Source: a virus
DNA length: 38,638 nt
Reading direction: 5' to 3' (one strand)
Virus record (IMG/VR): IMGVR_UViG_3300028844_003721
Location: 1 to 38,638 of that record
In this document: one piece after another, positions 18,559 through 26,470 of the stretch
Layout: the number at the start of each line of letters is the position of its first letter
How positions within the stretch are numbered: the first letter of the stretch is position 1
Notes under the pieces: generated by a model
Databases searched by the model: none
What the model was told of the DNA's origin: nothing
What the model saw: the letters and a program-made list of their open reading frames with translations, nothing else
Made by a program: the position numbers and the translations under genes

Positions 18559-19286
18559 AATATTTTTCCTATTAATGTAAATCTTGTTCCTCTTTCATCA
18601 TTAATTTCATCTTCAACAAGCACTTCGGTGTTTTTAGGTAATTGTGTTTTAAATTCATCAATATTGTTTACACAATTTATATGTGTATCTATATTGAACA
18701 TGTCATTTGATTGAAAGGCAAAGTGTGCTGTCTTTTTCATTCTTGTCCACCATGGCACTTTACGTGTGACAGGCACACCAAATTTTGAATTGAAATATAG
18801 TGATTTAGGTCCTATAGGTCCCCATTCAGACATTGGTCGCATATGTTCACACGAAGTATTAATAAACAAATCAGTTTTTTCATATTCGTTTCTAAAATCT
18901 TTGAATATGTCATCTGATATAAAGTTTACATTTTCATAGTTGTAAAATAATTTATTTTTTGCAATCTTTATAACTCTATCGTCCATATCTATTGCTGTAA
19001 TCTTTTTTACTCTAGGTGCCAATGCAGGTACTAGAATACTGCCAAACCAACAACCGAATATTGTTATTTCTGATTGATCTGTTATTAAACCAAGTTTATC
19101 ACAATGTTTTACAATATTCATCTTTGCGTTTAATTGAGGAGTACTAAAAGAGTCTAGTATATTATGTTCTAAATCAGGCTCTTCTTTAATAGTATAAATT
19201 ATTTTTTCCAATAAATTATAATCTATATGATTATTATGTAAACTCAATATATTTTTTAAATATTGTAATTGATCTCTTTCTATCAT
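18555..19286 (-). CDS. Class I SAM-dependent methyltransferase-like protein
   Basis: This is a 243-residue protein. The Rossmann motif I is unusual: 'ITIFGCWFGSILVPALA' (GCWFGS at residues 78-83 in place of the common GxGxG), followed by 'ITAIDMDDRVIKIAKNK' (acidic residues at 100-103), which is the expected motif II and binds the ribose of SAM. 'VNFISDDIFKDF' corresponds to the next strand with its acidic adenine contact. The later part ('TSCEHMRPMSEWG') may contribute the active site. Starts and stops overlap by four bases on both sides. The substrate is unknown; a sugar or small metabolite is plausible from context. Confidence 0.65.
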   Translation of the reverse strand: MIERDQLQYLKNILSLHNNHIDYNLLEKIIYTIKEEPDLEHNILDSFSTPQLNAKMNIVKHCDKLGLITDQSEITIFGCWFGSILVPALAPRVKKITAIDMDDRVIKIAKNKLFYNYENVNFISDDIFKDFRNEYEKTDLFINTSCEHMRPMSEWGPIGPKSLYFNSKFGVPVTRKVPWWTRMKKTAHFAFQSNDMFNIDTHINCVNNIDEFKTQLPKNTEVLVEDEINDERGTRFTLIGKIL

Positions 19287-19987
19287 TTAACCCAACTTAC
19301 TATATCTGATAATGGCGGACATGTGTCTAATCCCAATTGATTCTTTTTCTCTAGCCATTGCTGTCTTGTTTCTTCAGCATAACCACAACTCATCATTAAT
19401 ATAGGTCTTCTTTTTACCCAACTAAAACCTAAATCATGCCATTGTTTTACATCTCTTATAAAACAAATATTGTACGATACATCTAATCCTTCTTCTAATA
19501 GATAACTTGATAGATTGGTTGCAAACATTCCTACTTCTAAAGCGATATGATCTATAATTTTTTCTACGTATTCTGGATATTGCTCATCTGCCGTATGACT
19601 ACCATTGTCTATCTGTTTTTGATAGAACGCATTTGGTTTATGCACAACTCTGCTATGAAATGCAAACAAGTAAGGATTAGTTCTTACATGATTGTAGTTT
19701 GGATTAGGATTCTTTTTTGCGTCATGTGTTACTTTAGATAAACCTAAAGCATTTGTATCTTTGTCAACTTGTATATGATTTCTATTAGATAAAGTCCATA
19801 TCTTTTCTTTCCATTCTTGTTGTTCAGGACCATAGACATTTATTCTATATGCAAACATATTATTTTTAGATGATGTTGTTATTAATGCTTTTTCTAAAGC
19901 TCTATCTATGATTTCTTTTGGTGGAACATCTTTTTTATAAGTGATAACGTGTCTTCGTTTATCTTTTAATAAGTCGTAGTGTTTCAT
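19283..19987 (-). CDS. Nitroreductase-like flavoprotein
   Basis: The start at 19987 gives 234 residues beginning 'MKHYDLLKDKRRHVITYKKD' and an ATGA overlap with the carbamoyltransferase stop; the longer frame to 20086 would overlap by about 100 bases. The pattern follows the nitroreductase fold: an N-terminal 'KRRHVITYKKDVPPKEII' (FMN phosphate-binding arginines), 'ALITTSSKNNMFAYRINVYG' (the A.xxPSxxNxQPw region), a middle 'VGMFATNLSSYLLEEGLDVS' (the FMN-contacting helix) and a terminal 'ILMMSCGYAEE' (the p..iiGy motif). Family members reduce diverse substrates with FMN and NAD(P)H, and some are oxidases or dehydrogenases in natural-product pathways. Its role in this cluster is unknown. Confidence 0.7.
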   Translation of the reverse strand: MKHYDLLKDKRRHVITYKKDVPPKEIIDRALEKALITTSSKNNMFAYRINVYGPEQQEWKEKIWTLSNRNHIQVDKDTNALGLSKVTHDAKKNPNPNYNHVRTNPYLFAFHSRVVHKPNAFYQKQIDNGSHTADEQYPEYVEKIIDHIALEVGMFATNLSSYLLEEGLDVSYNICFIRDVKQWHDLGFSWVKRRPILMMSCGYAEETRQQWLEKKNQLGLDTCPPLSDIVSWVK

Positions 19988-21498
19988 TTTTTTATTACCC
20001 AATCTCCTATTACTAACATGTTCAATGCTGTTCTTTTGAAAGTTCTTAATGCGTGTTGAGGTGTTTCTACGATAGGTTCCTGACAATTAAAACTTGTATT
20101 CAATAACATCGGTATACCTGTAATTTTGTAAAACTCATTCACTATATTATAAAACTTCTCATTGTCTTTTATATTTATAGTCTGTATTCTAGCAGTATTA
20201 TCAACGTGTGTAATGCCTGGTACTTTATCAGTTTTTACTTTACATATCCTAGACATGTAAGGACTAGGACCACCTCTTGTATCAAAGTATTCTTGGTAAT
20301 GTTCTTCTAATACTACAGGTGCAAATGGTCTAAAGTCTTCTCTCATCTTTATAGTGTGATTAATAATATTCTTTATATCAGGATTACGAGGGTCTGCTAA
20401 TATGCTTCTATTACCTAATGCTCGATTACCACTTTCTGATTTGCCTTGAAACCAACCTATAATAGAACCATCTGCTATTGCTTGTGCTACTTCTTTATAA
20501 TTTACTTTTTCTTCACCTACATAATCATACTCCTTACCAGCATACAATTCTGATTTATGTACATTTTTATTTAAGACAAAATCAGCGTGTTGATATGCAC
20601 CAATGGCTTGTCCCTCATCACCAACTGCAGGTGGTACAAATACATTGTTATAATGTTTAGTAAATTCTTCATTCATATAACCATTGTAAGCAACGCCACC
20701 TGCAATACATAAGTTATCACAAGTCTTTAATGGATATACATGTTCTTTTATTTTATCTAAAGTAAATCTTTGTAGTGTGTATGCTAAATCATCTACACCG
20801 TGCGTATCAACATCTATTTGCTTAAAGTGTTCTTGTTTCTTTTCAGTTATAGGACCATCAAGTATAACTTCAAAACATGTATAGTAATATCTACTAAACT
20901 TACCATATCCTACTTTACCCATAAGTTTACTTGCACCTAATGTACCAAAACCTGTAAGACCAGACATGTGATTCCATAACCAACCTATAGGTAGTTTATC
21001 TGATAGATCAATTAAGTTTTGTTCTTTATCAAAAAATACACATCTAAATTTAGAACCTATGCCATCTATCGCAAGTATATCAGATTTTTCATAACCTGAA
21101 TTAAGAAACGCATAAGCAGCATGTGATTGATGATGATCTATAAAGTAAACATTATCTTTGTAATAGTGATCCCATAGTTTTTTAGGATTGTAATTAAATA
21201 TCTCATCATGCCCTTTTAATATTGTACTCCACAATTCTTCTTTTGATTTTCTAATACCACCAAACGTATATGTAAATGCTAGTATGGCGTCATCTGGTTT
21301 TTTAAAGTATTGTTCAGTAAACTCATCATTCAATCTATAATCACTTACGTTAAGTATATCTGATTGATGAGCATACGCCTCAGCGTGATATGGTAGATTA
21401 TGTTTAAATCTAGTTTCTCTTTCTCTTTGATTATGATACACACCATCATATGTATTATGATCGTGTAGATTTAAAGCAACTGCAAATATTTTATCCAT
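19984..21498 (-). CDS. Carbamoyltransferase (NodU/CmcH/TobZ family)
   Basis: This 504-residue protein has the main family landmarks. 'DHHQSHAA' (residues 121-128) is the metal-binding histidine motif of the Kae1-like domain. 'LAIDGIGS' (142-149) and 'GGVAYNGYMN' (267-276) are the phosphate- and nucleotide-binding loops, and 'VGDEGQAIGA' follows at 292-301. 'QGKSESGNRALGNRSILADP' (351-370) and 'REDFRPFAP' (386-394) mark the C-terminal half. Such enzymes move a carbamoyl group from carbamoyl phosphate via carbamoyl-adenylate onto a hydroxyl of a sugar, Nod factor or antibiotic. It is slightly shorter than the usual 550-600 residues. It lies between the radical SAM and nitroreductase-like genes with 8-base and 4-base overlaps. 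It is one of the surest calls in the cluster. Confidence 0.9.
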   Translation of the reverse strand: MDKIFAVALNLHDHNTYDGVYHNQRERETRFKHNLPYHAEAYAHQSDILNVSDYRLNDEFTEQYFKKPDDAILAFTYTFGGIRKSKEELWSTILKGHDEIFNYNPKKLWDHYYKDNVYFIDHHQSHAAYAFLNSGYEKSDILAIDGIGSKFRCVFFDKEQNLIDLSDKLPIGWLWNHMSGLTGFGTLGASKLMGKVGYGKFSRYYYTCFEVILDGPITEKKQEHFKQIDVDTHGVDDLAYTLQRFTLDKIKEHVYPLKTCDNLCIAGGVAYNGYMNEEFTKHYNNVFVPPAVGDEGQAIGAYQHADFVLNKNVHKSELYAGKEYDYVGEEKVNYKEVAQAIADGSIIGWFQGKSESGNRALGNRSILADPRNPDIKNIINHTIKMREDFRPFAPVVLEEHYQEYFDTRGGPSPYMSRICKVKTDKVPGITHVDNTARIQTINIKDNEKFYNIVNEFYKITGIPMLLNTSFNCQEPIVETPQHALRTFKRTALNMLVIGDWVIKK

Positions 21499-22345
21499 TT
21501 AGTACACTCGCATATTTTGATAAAGGAAAATGACCTTTAGGTTCAACCCATTCCATACATGTTTTACAATAGTTCTCATATTTAAATAATCTAAAATTCA
21601 TCATCTTATCTATATTCTCCTGTGTTATGTCAAATGTTCTGGAGTGAATTGCGTTATTGGCAAACTTCTTACTACAATGTACAAGTTTTTTTGTTTCAAA
21701 ATTGATAACAGGTACCATAGGAAAAGCTGCACACATCTTACGATCTATTTCTGCAGCTTGTTCGTGTACTGCTGTAACATCATCTTTATTAGGTGTTCTA
21801 CCATTAAATGATTTCCACATTGTGTTTTTATGATTTAACTTTTTCATTTCTTCAGGAAACTTATCTTTGTATTTAAAGTAATTAGGTGTTTTTACACATA
21901 GATTGTAATTGTTATAATCATTGGGTTGTATGAAACCATAAGGCTCTAATCTATCTAAATTACCTAGTTTCTTAATACCGTCTTCGTAAAAATCTAATAT
22001 GTTATGTTCAACATAAAGTATATCAGGATCTTTTAGTATATGTGGATATCTTTTACGTACAAAAGAGTTTGATAGTACTGAACATACGTGATTAGGTCTA
22101 CTTTTAACTTCAGCAATTACATCATCTAAATTTTTAATTAGTCCTGGCTCACCACCTAAAAGACAAACACGTATCTTATAATTTTTTAAATAGTCTAGTG
22201 TTTGTTTTAGGAAATCCATATCAACTGTTAAGTTTCTCATCTCTAAAGTATAACTTGTACAGTAATGGCAATCTTTATTACAAGACATAGACATAAAAAA
22301 ATCTATGGCTAAATAATTCTGTTGTATTTCTTTTAACGTTATCAT
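21491..22345 (-). CDS. Radical SAM protein with C-terminal cysteine motifs
   Basis: This 284-residue protein carries the radical SAM 4Fe-4S motif CxxxCxxC at C22, C26 and C29 ('SCNKDCHYC') and the 'GGEP' SAM-binding motif at residues 64-67 ('CLLGGEPGL'). Near the C-terminus are extra cysteines in 'KKLVHCSKKF' and 'NYCKTCMEW', a reduced SPASM-like arrangement that could hold another cluster. Radical SAM enzymes with such ends often act on peptides or small molecules. The start overlaps the stop of the small unknown gene by four bases. Whether it acts on a sugar, a peptide or an amino acid cannot be told. Confidence 0.8.
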   Translation of the reverse strand: MITLKEIQQNYLAIDFFMSMSCNKDCHYCTSYTLEMRNLTVDMDFLKQTLDYLKNYKIRVCLLGGEPGLIKNLDDVIAEVKSRPNHVCSVLSNSFVRKRYPHILKDPDILYVEHNILDFYEDGIKKLGNLDRLEPYGFIQPNDYNNYNLCVKTPNYFKYKDKFPEEMKKLNHKNTMWKSFNGRTPNKDDVTAVHEQAAEIDRKMCAAFPMVPVINFETKKLVHCSKKFANNAIHSRTFDITQENIDKMMNFRLFKYENYCKTCMEWVEPKGHFPLSKYASVLNG

Positions 22346-22662
22346 CTATTATCAAATTTAGTAAAAAATAATTTATTAAATGCTATTAGTAATTGTTCCT
22401 TTGCTAATGTTTTAAATCTTGTTTGTTTAAATAAAAAGTCTTCTCTTTCATAAGCCTTTTCTATAAGATACTCGTAAATATCTTCATTGTGTTTTTCTAC
22501 TAATGCTCTATCCAAAATTATATCATCACCAAACAACCACTTTGATCTCTTTACAAATTTAAGCAACCTTTGAGGTATCTTATCTGTTATATCAATCATA
22601 TTATTGTTATCATCTACATAACAAAAACTAGTGACATTTGGACTTATAATTATTTCATTCAT
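22342..22662 (-). CDS. Unknown small protein, 106 residues
   Basis: This protein begins 'MNEIIISPNVTSFCYVDDNN' and continues with an acidic/hydrophobic segment ('DITDKIPQRLLKFVKRSKWL') and a helical, charged second half ('IYEYLIEKAYEREDFLFKQT'). It overlaps the aminotransferase stop and the radical SAM start by four bases each, so it is translated as part of the chain and is probably real. No family was recognised. Its place between an aminotransferase and a radical SAM gene would fit a small partner or substrate-binding protein, but that is only a guess. Confidence 0.55.
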   Translation of the reverse strand: MNEIIISPNVTSFCYVDDNNNMIDITDKIPQRLLKFVKRSKWLFGDDIILDRALVEKHNEDIYEYLIEKAYEREDFLFKQTRFKTLAKEQLLIAFNKLFFTKFDNR

Positions 22663-23714
22663 ATTGTTGCCATTATAATATTACATGTATTATCCACCTC
22701 ATTATCCGTTAAATATGGATGAATAGGTAATGTTAGTATTGTATCACATATTAACTGGGAATTCAAGCAGTTATCTTTTCTATGTATGTGTGTTTTATAC
22801 AAGGGGTTTTCTGATATAGGTATAGGATAATGTACATTAGCGTTAAGTCTTTTCTTTAGTAAATCCCTTGTTTCTTTGTTTTCTAATCTTATGACGTATT
22901 TGTGATAACAATGATTTACAGCCTCATCAACATGTGGTATAATTACAGGTAGATTTTTTAAATTGTTAGTATATCGTTTTGCAATTCTAAAACGTTTATC
23001 TTGCCATTCGTGCATTTTGTCCATTCTATGACTAATAAACTCAGCATTGATTGCTAACATTTTAGAGTTATAACCTAATACATCACCGTTGCCGTGTCTT
23101 CTTACTTTTCTTAAAAATTCTGCTTGTTGTTTACCATCTAGTAAAATAGCACCACCACCTGATATACCTGCAACAGGTTTATTTGCATTGAAACTTAATG
23201 TTGCAATATCGCCAAATGTACCTGCATATTGACCATTTCTACTTGCACCAAATGATTGACAAGCGTCCTCTATGAGTGGGATGTTTTTTTCTTTACAAAA
23301 GTTTTGTATTTCTGTCATGTCAGATATATTACCAAATAAATGAGGATATACAATTGCTTTTGTTTTGTCTGAATACATACGTTTAATGCTATCAATTGAC
23401 ATATGATTTGTTTTTGGGTCAACATCACAAAATACAGTTGTTGCACCATTCATAGCTACACATGACGCTGAAGATATCCATGAGAAGTTTGTAACTAATA
23501 CTTCATCGCCAGGTTTTATAGCATATGCCATAAGAGCATATTGTAAAGCGTCTGTACCACTAGCACAAGCAACGACATACTTTCTATTGATAAGTTTTTG
23601 TATTTTCTTTTCTAAAAACTCAATGTTTCTTTCATTTTCTTTTTGCATAACATTATCAAAAAGTTTTAAATATTCATCTTTGTTTGCTAGATAATCTCTA
23701 TCCCAACCTGTCAT
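22659..23714 (-). CDS. DegT/DnrJ/EryC1-type PLP aminotransferase
   Basis: This 351-residue protein has the family order of motifs. 'VACASGTDALQYALMA' (about residues 48-63) binds the PLP phosphate. 'GDEVLVTNFSWISSASCV' (69-86) and 'IVYPHLFGNISDMTEI' (121-136) follow. 'IPLIEDACQSFGA' (about 145-157) holds the aspartate and glutamine that contact the cofactor ring. K179 in 'TLSFNANKPVAGISGGGAIL' is the expected Schiff-base lysine. Family enzymes transaminate nucleotide-linked keto-sugars to amino sugars. This suggests the cluster makes an amino-deoxy sugar, perhaps from a product of the epimerase at 15240. The start overlaps the end of the hydrolase gene by 17 bases, with GGAG about ten bases upstream. 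Confidence 0.87.
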   Translation of the reverse strand: MTGWDRDYLANKDEYLKLFDNVMQKENERNIEFLEKKIQKLINRKYVVACASGTDALQYALMAYAIKPGDEVLVTNFSWISSASCVAMNGATTVFCDVDPKTNHMSIDSIKRMYSDKTKAIVYPHLFGNISDMTEIQNFCKEKNIPLIEDACQSFGASRNGQYAGTFGDIATLSFNANKPVAGISGGGAILLDGKQQAEFLRKVRRHGNGDVLGYNSKMLAINAEFISHRMDKMHEWQDKRFRIAKRYTNNLKNLPVIIPHVDEAVNHCYHKYVIRLENKETRDLLKKRLNANVHYPIPISENPLYKTHIHRKDNCLNSQLICDTILTLPIHPYLTDNEVDNTCNIIMATI

Positions 23715-24525
23715 ATATTAACTCCGCTATTTTCTGTTGTCCTACTGCATTAGGGTGTCTATCTTGTTCAGATATTCTATATTCTTCAGTTAGATATTGT
23801 TCAATCATATATCCACCTAGTGACTCATCTGTAGGCCAACCTAAAAAATGTTCATTAAATTTATATTTACTTTTTTTCAAAGTGTCTATATATGCTTCTG
23901 TAAGCATATCACGTACAAATTCTCTTCCATATTTTTGCAATTCTGCAAATTGTTGAAACTTATCTAGTTTCATTTGTAAATCATTTTCTTCTAAACCTGA
24001 ATAATCTAAATTGTTTATTACTTCCCAAATATGTCCTTTGATTAAACTTATCATTTGAACTTGATTGTAAAAAAGTGCTTGATCGGCAACTCTAGTTTTT
24101 TGTTGTTCCATTAAATTTTGAAACGCATATTGGTATCTTATAGTTTTTCTAATCCAATATTGCAAATCGCCTTTTGCGTCTGTTCTAATATTGTGCCATC
24201 TTTTAACTTTTTTCACATTCTTAACATCTCCAAATTTTGCACCTCTCCACATATCTGTTTTTTCATAGTCACGTCTTGGTGCTGATGTCCATGCAGCTAT
24301 AACATAACCGACTTCATTAATATCAATTTCTGATAGCACATCTGATATAGAACTATAGATATATTCTTGTCCCATTCCTGACAAGCAAAGATTCATTGGT
24401 TCTAAATTCATCATCTCTGCTAATATTTCAGGCCATTTAGGCCATGTTGTATCCATCGCAGGATGAGGCATAGACATAAAATTAGGATCACCCCAACTAC
24501 AACCACTTACTATAAGTTTCTTCAT
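23698..24525 (-). CDS. SGNH/GDSL-like hydrolase
   Basis: This 275-residue protein begins 'MKKLIVSGCSWGDP', where S10 fits the nucleophile of block I, and 'LCLSGMGQEYIYSS' (about residues 46-59) fits the glycine of block II. 'QDRHPNAVGQQKIAE' near the C-terminus (D255, H257) is the usual block V with the catalytic acid and histidine. The block III asparagine is not obvious: 'VIAAWTSAPRRDY' stands where 'GxND' would be expected. Similar phage proteins lie in glycan clusters and may act as O-acetyl esterases or transferases on sugars. The start overlaps the SPASM-like gene by four bases (ATGA). Confidence 0.7.
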   Translation of the reverse strand: MKKLIVSGCSWGDPNFMSMPHPAMDTTWPKWPEILAEMMNLEPMNLCLSGMGQEYIYSSISDVLSEIDINEVGYVIAAWTSAPRRDYEKTDMWRGAKFGDVKNVKKVKRWHNIRTDAKGDLQYWIRKTIRYQYAFQNLMEQQKTRVADQALFYNQVQMISLIKGHIWEVINNLDYSGLEENDLQMKLDKFQQFAELQKYGREFVRDMLTEAYIDTLKKSKYKFNEHFLGWPTDESLGGYMIEQYLTEEYRISEQDRHPNAVGQQKIAELIYDRLG

Positions 24526-24896
24526 ACTTTATTTTTTACTATTGATTTACCTTTTTCATCTAAATGATGTTCTATTTTTATATTATCATCTGGTCTAATT
24601 AAACAATGATACAGACAATTTTTAGGCACTTTACTATGATCGCCTGCCTCACCGTCTTTCATAATTTGTTCAAACTCTCTCCATTCATCTGACAATACTA
24701 TTTCATCTATGTTTTCTGCCTCACTTACTTTACTTACTTTTAACATTTTTTGAAATAATGGTGTGCTTAATGTCCATTCTTGGTCGCACCAACAACAAGG
24801 TAATAGATGACCTCTATTACTCATAGCCATTTGCATTTTGCCGTTCATACATTGAGCAACAAATTTACCTTCTAGTTTATCTTTTTTATCTGACAT
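24522..24896 (-). CDS. Detached SPASM-like iron-sulphur protein
   Basis: This 124-residue protein has six cysteines arranged like the C-terminal SPASM/twitch part of radical SAM enzymes: C16, then 'GHLLPCCWCDQ' with C34, C35 and C37, and 'NCLYHC' with C94 and C98. It has no CxxxCxxC radical SAM core of its own. It begins inside the end of the preceding radical SAM gene (11-base overlap), which in turn lacks this domain. The pair therefore looks like a split radical SAM-SPASM enzyme. It may bind an auxiliary cluster and work as a complex with its neighbour. Confidence 0.65.
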   Translation of the reverse strand: MSDKKDKLEGKFVAQCMNGKMQMAMSNRGHLLPCCWCDQEWTLSTPLFQKMLKVSKVSEAENIDEIVLSDEWREFEQIMKDGEAGDHSKVPKNCLYHCLIRPDDNIKIEHHLDEKGKSIVKNKV

Positions 24897-25542
24897 TAGG
24901 TCTTACGTATCCTTTATATCCTAAATTATATTCTTTTGATTGAGGTCTTAATGGGTCATCTTCTCCCATCCACCTTGACGAGTGTAACACTATGAACATT
25001 AAACCCTCATCTATTGCCATTTGTTTCGCCTTTTCTAAATTGTGTTCATTGTAACTAAACACTATAAACTGCCAAGATGGCGTTTGTTTTAAGTGTTTCT
25101 TTGCTTCTAACATAACTTCATATAATTTTTTACCATCTTGGTTAACACGATACATGTTACTTTCTTCAGGTAAACCATCTATTGCAAATATCCATTTTGC
25201 TTTAGGGTGTGCCTTAAACGCTTGTACGTACCAACTTTTAGATTTGGCAGATGAGGCATTATGTACTGTAACTTGTATATCTTTATTATACAGGTACCCT
25301 AATATCTCAACAAACTTTGGATGATGTACAGGATCAGATAACTGACCACAAAAATTAAATGATGAAAAATAATCAGATAACTTTCTTATCTCGTCCATTG
25401 TAGCATCCCGACCATAAACTTTTCTGCCTTCAAGTGTAAAGTTAGTTTGTCTTTGACATCTCATACACTCTAAAGGACACCTATTACTTATGTCAATATT
25501 TATTCCTTTCTTTGATCTTCTATAAAATGCTATATCACTCAT
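24886..25542 (-). CDS. Radical SAM core protein without its own SPASM domain
   Basis: This 218-residue protein has the radical SAM cluster motif at C22, C26 and C29 ('NRCPLECMRCQR'). The SAM-binding position that is usually GGEP reads 'FCGQLSDPVHHP' (about residues 64-75), the variant seen in some phage and metagenomic members. 'AKWIFAIDGLPEESNMYRV' and 'SWQFIVFSYNEHNLEKAKQM' follow the barrel strand order of the fold. The protein stops where a C-terminal auxiliary domain would normally begin; that domain seems to be the next gene (24522-24896). The substrate is unknown. Confidence 0.75.
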   Translation of the reverse strand: MSDIAFYRRSKKGINIDISNRCPLECMRCQRQTNFTLEGRKVYGRDATMDEIRKLSDYFSSFNFCGQLSDPVHHPKFVEILGYLYNKDIQVTVHNASSAKSKSWYVQAFKAHPKAKWIFAIDGLPEESNMYRVNQDGKKLYEVMLEAKKHLKQTPSWQFIVFSYNEHNLEKAKQMAIDEGLMFIVLHSSRWMGEDDPLRPQSKEYNLGYKGYVRPNVR

Positions 25543-26402
25543 CTTAAATGTTTTAGTAAATTTTCTATTTTATCTTTTTGTTCAGTTAAACATTTTGCAG
25601 GTCTTTTCCAATATACAGGTCCACCATCTTTAATAGATTTATCTCTTAAATAAATCACTTCTTTTCCTAACCATTTACATTCTTGTATAATTCTAGGTGC
25701 AGGATCAAAGTTAGGTTTAGTGTAAACATATGTGTCAAATAAACCTAATAGATTTTTAACAGGCACGAATACGTGATTATGTTTTTGACTTATGTACTTA
25801 TCTTTGTATGCTATGATACCATGTGACGTATAATTTTTTATATGTTTTTCTACTTCTCTATAATATGTTTTATTTGTTCCTAAAAATAGATATTTAAATT
25901 GTATGTTATCTACTACAGGTTTGTATATACTAAAGTTTATTATCTTTTCAAATTGTTCGCCTACACCATTTACATATACCTCATGGTCGCATAAGTCAAT
26001 TACTTCTTTGGGTTCATAAAAATCTAGTGCGATAGGATATTCTTTAATGTGATTTTCTGAATATACAGATATGAGTTTACCACTAAATAATTGATGTAAT
26101 GTAAATTTTTGTTCTTCGGTATAACTGTTGTAATCAAGGTATGCAAGTGTCAACATACTTCTACCCATAATTAAAGATACATCATCTGACCGTGGCATAT
26201 AGTCATTAAAGACTATGTTTTCAAACTTTGTATAACACTCATTTATGGCGTCTATGTAATCTTGTATTATGTGTTTTTTATTCGGTATGATAATCAGTTT
26301 GGCACTTATACCTAGGTCGTTGAGAAAACAACAATATTCATAACTGTAATGAAACAGACCATCACCTGGTTTACTTGTACATACTATATTTACATTTTTC
26401 AT
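25539..26402 (-). CDS. GT-B-like putative glycosyltransferase, first gene of the minus cluster
   Basis: This is a 287-residue protein starting 'MKNVNIVCTSKPGDGLFHYS', with an alpha/beta N-terminal segment suggesting a Rossmann-like domain, and a C-terminal segment 'FDPAPRIIQECKWLGKEVIY' (about residues 232-251) that resembles the donor-binding 'E..a.G.pvI' region of GT-B glycosyltransferases. The two-domain pattern is plausible but short for the fold, so the assignment is moderate. It is the promoter-proximal gene of the minus cluster and its ATG is only about 20 bases from a near-consensus late box on the minus strand. No Shine-Dalgarno sequence is visible before the ATG. Confidence 0.5.
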   Translation of the reverse strand: MKNVNIVCTSKPGDGLFHYSYEYCCFLNDLGISAKLIIIPNKKHIIQDYIDAINECYTKFENIVFNDYMPRSDDVSLIMGRSMLTLAYLDYNSYTEEQKFTLHQLFSGKLISVYSENHIKEYPIALDFYEPKEVIDLCDHEVYVNGVGEQFEKIINFSIYKPVVDNIQFKYLFLGTNKTYYREVEKHIKNYTSHGIIAYKDKYISQKHNHVFVPVKNLLGLFDTYVYTKPNFDPAPRIIQECKWLGKEVIYLRDKSIKDGGPVYWKRPAKCLTEQKDKIENLLKHLR

Positions 26403-26416
26403 AATATATTATAACA

Positions 26417-26424
26417 TATTTATG
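26417..26424 (-). promoter_or_regulatory. Possible late promoter box on the minus strand (CATAAATA, 7 of 8)
   Basis: Read on the minus strand this is CATAAATA, one base from the TATAAATA consensus, immediately beside the perfect plus-strand box at 26425. The expected start near 26411 would leave a leader of roughly nine bases before the ATG at 26402. A TATAAT (minus strand, 26414-26409) in the same gap could instead be a host-type -10 element. It is the only gap from which the 13-gene minus cluster could obviously be driven. Confidence 0.4.
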
Positions 26425-26432
26425 TATAAATA
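26425..26432 (+). promoter_or_regulatory. T4-type late promoter box TATAAATA
   Basis: A perfect box lies in the 68-base divergent gap between the minus cluster and the ten-gene plus run. The expected start near 26438 gives a purine-rich leader of about 33 bases with the direct repeat AGAGTAGAGTAGAGAG and an AAAGGA binding site before the ATG at 26471. It is the most likely promoter for the genes up to the transport trio. Confidence 0.75.
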
Positions 26433-26470
26433 TCAATAGAGTAGAGTAGAGAGATTAAAGGATAAGTAAC

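Noticed and set aside
19988-20086. Longer N-terminus for the nitroreductase-like protein
   Set aside because: It would overlap the carbamoyltransferase gene by about 100 bases, while the ATG at 19987 gives the usual four-base overlap and a family-like start.
20172-20179. TATAAATA on the minus strand inside the carbamoyltransferase gene
   Set aside because: It lies about 185 bases from the next start and encodes ordinary residues of the protein; chance occurrence is the simpler explanation.
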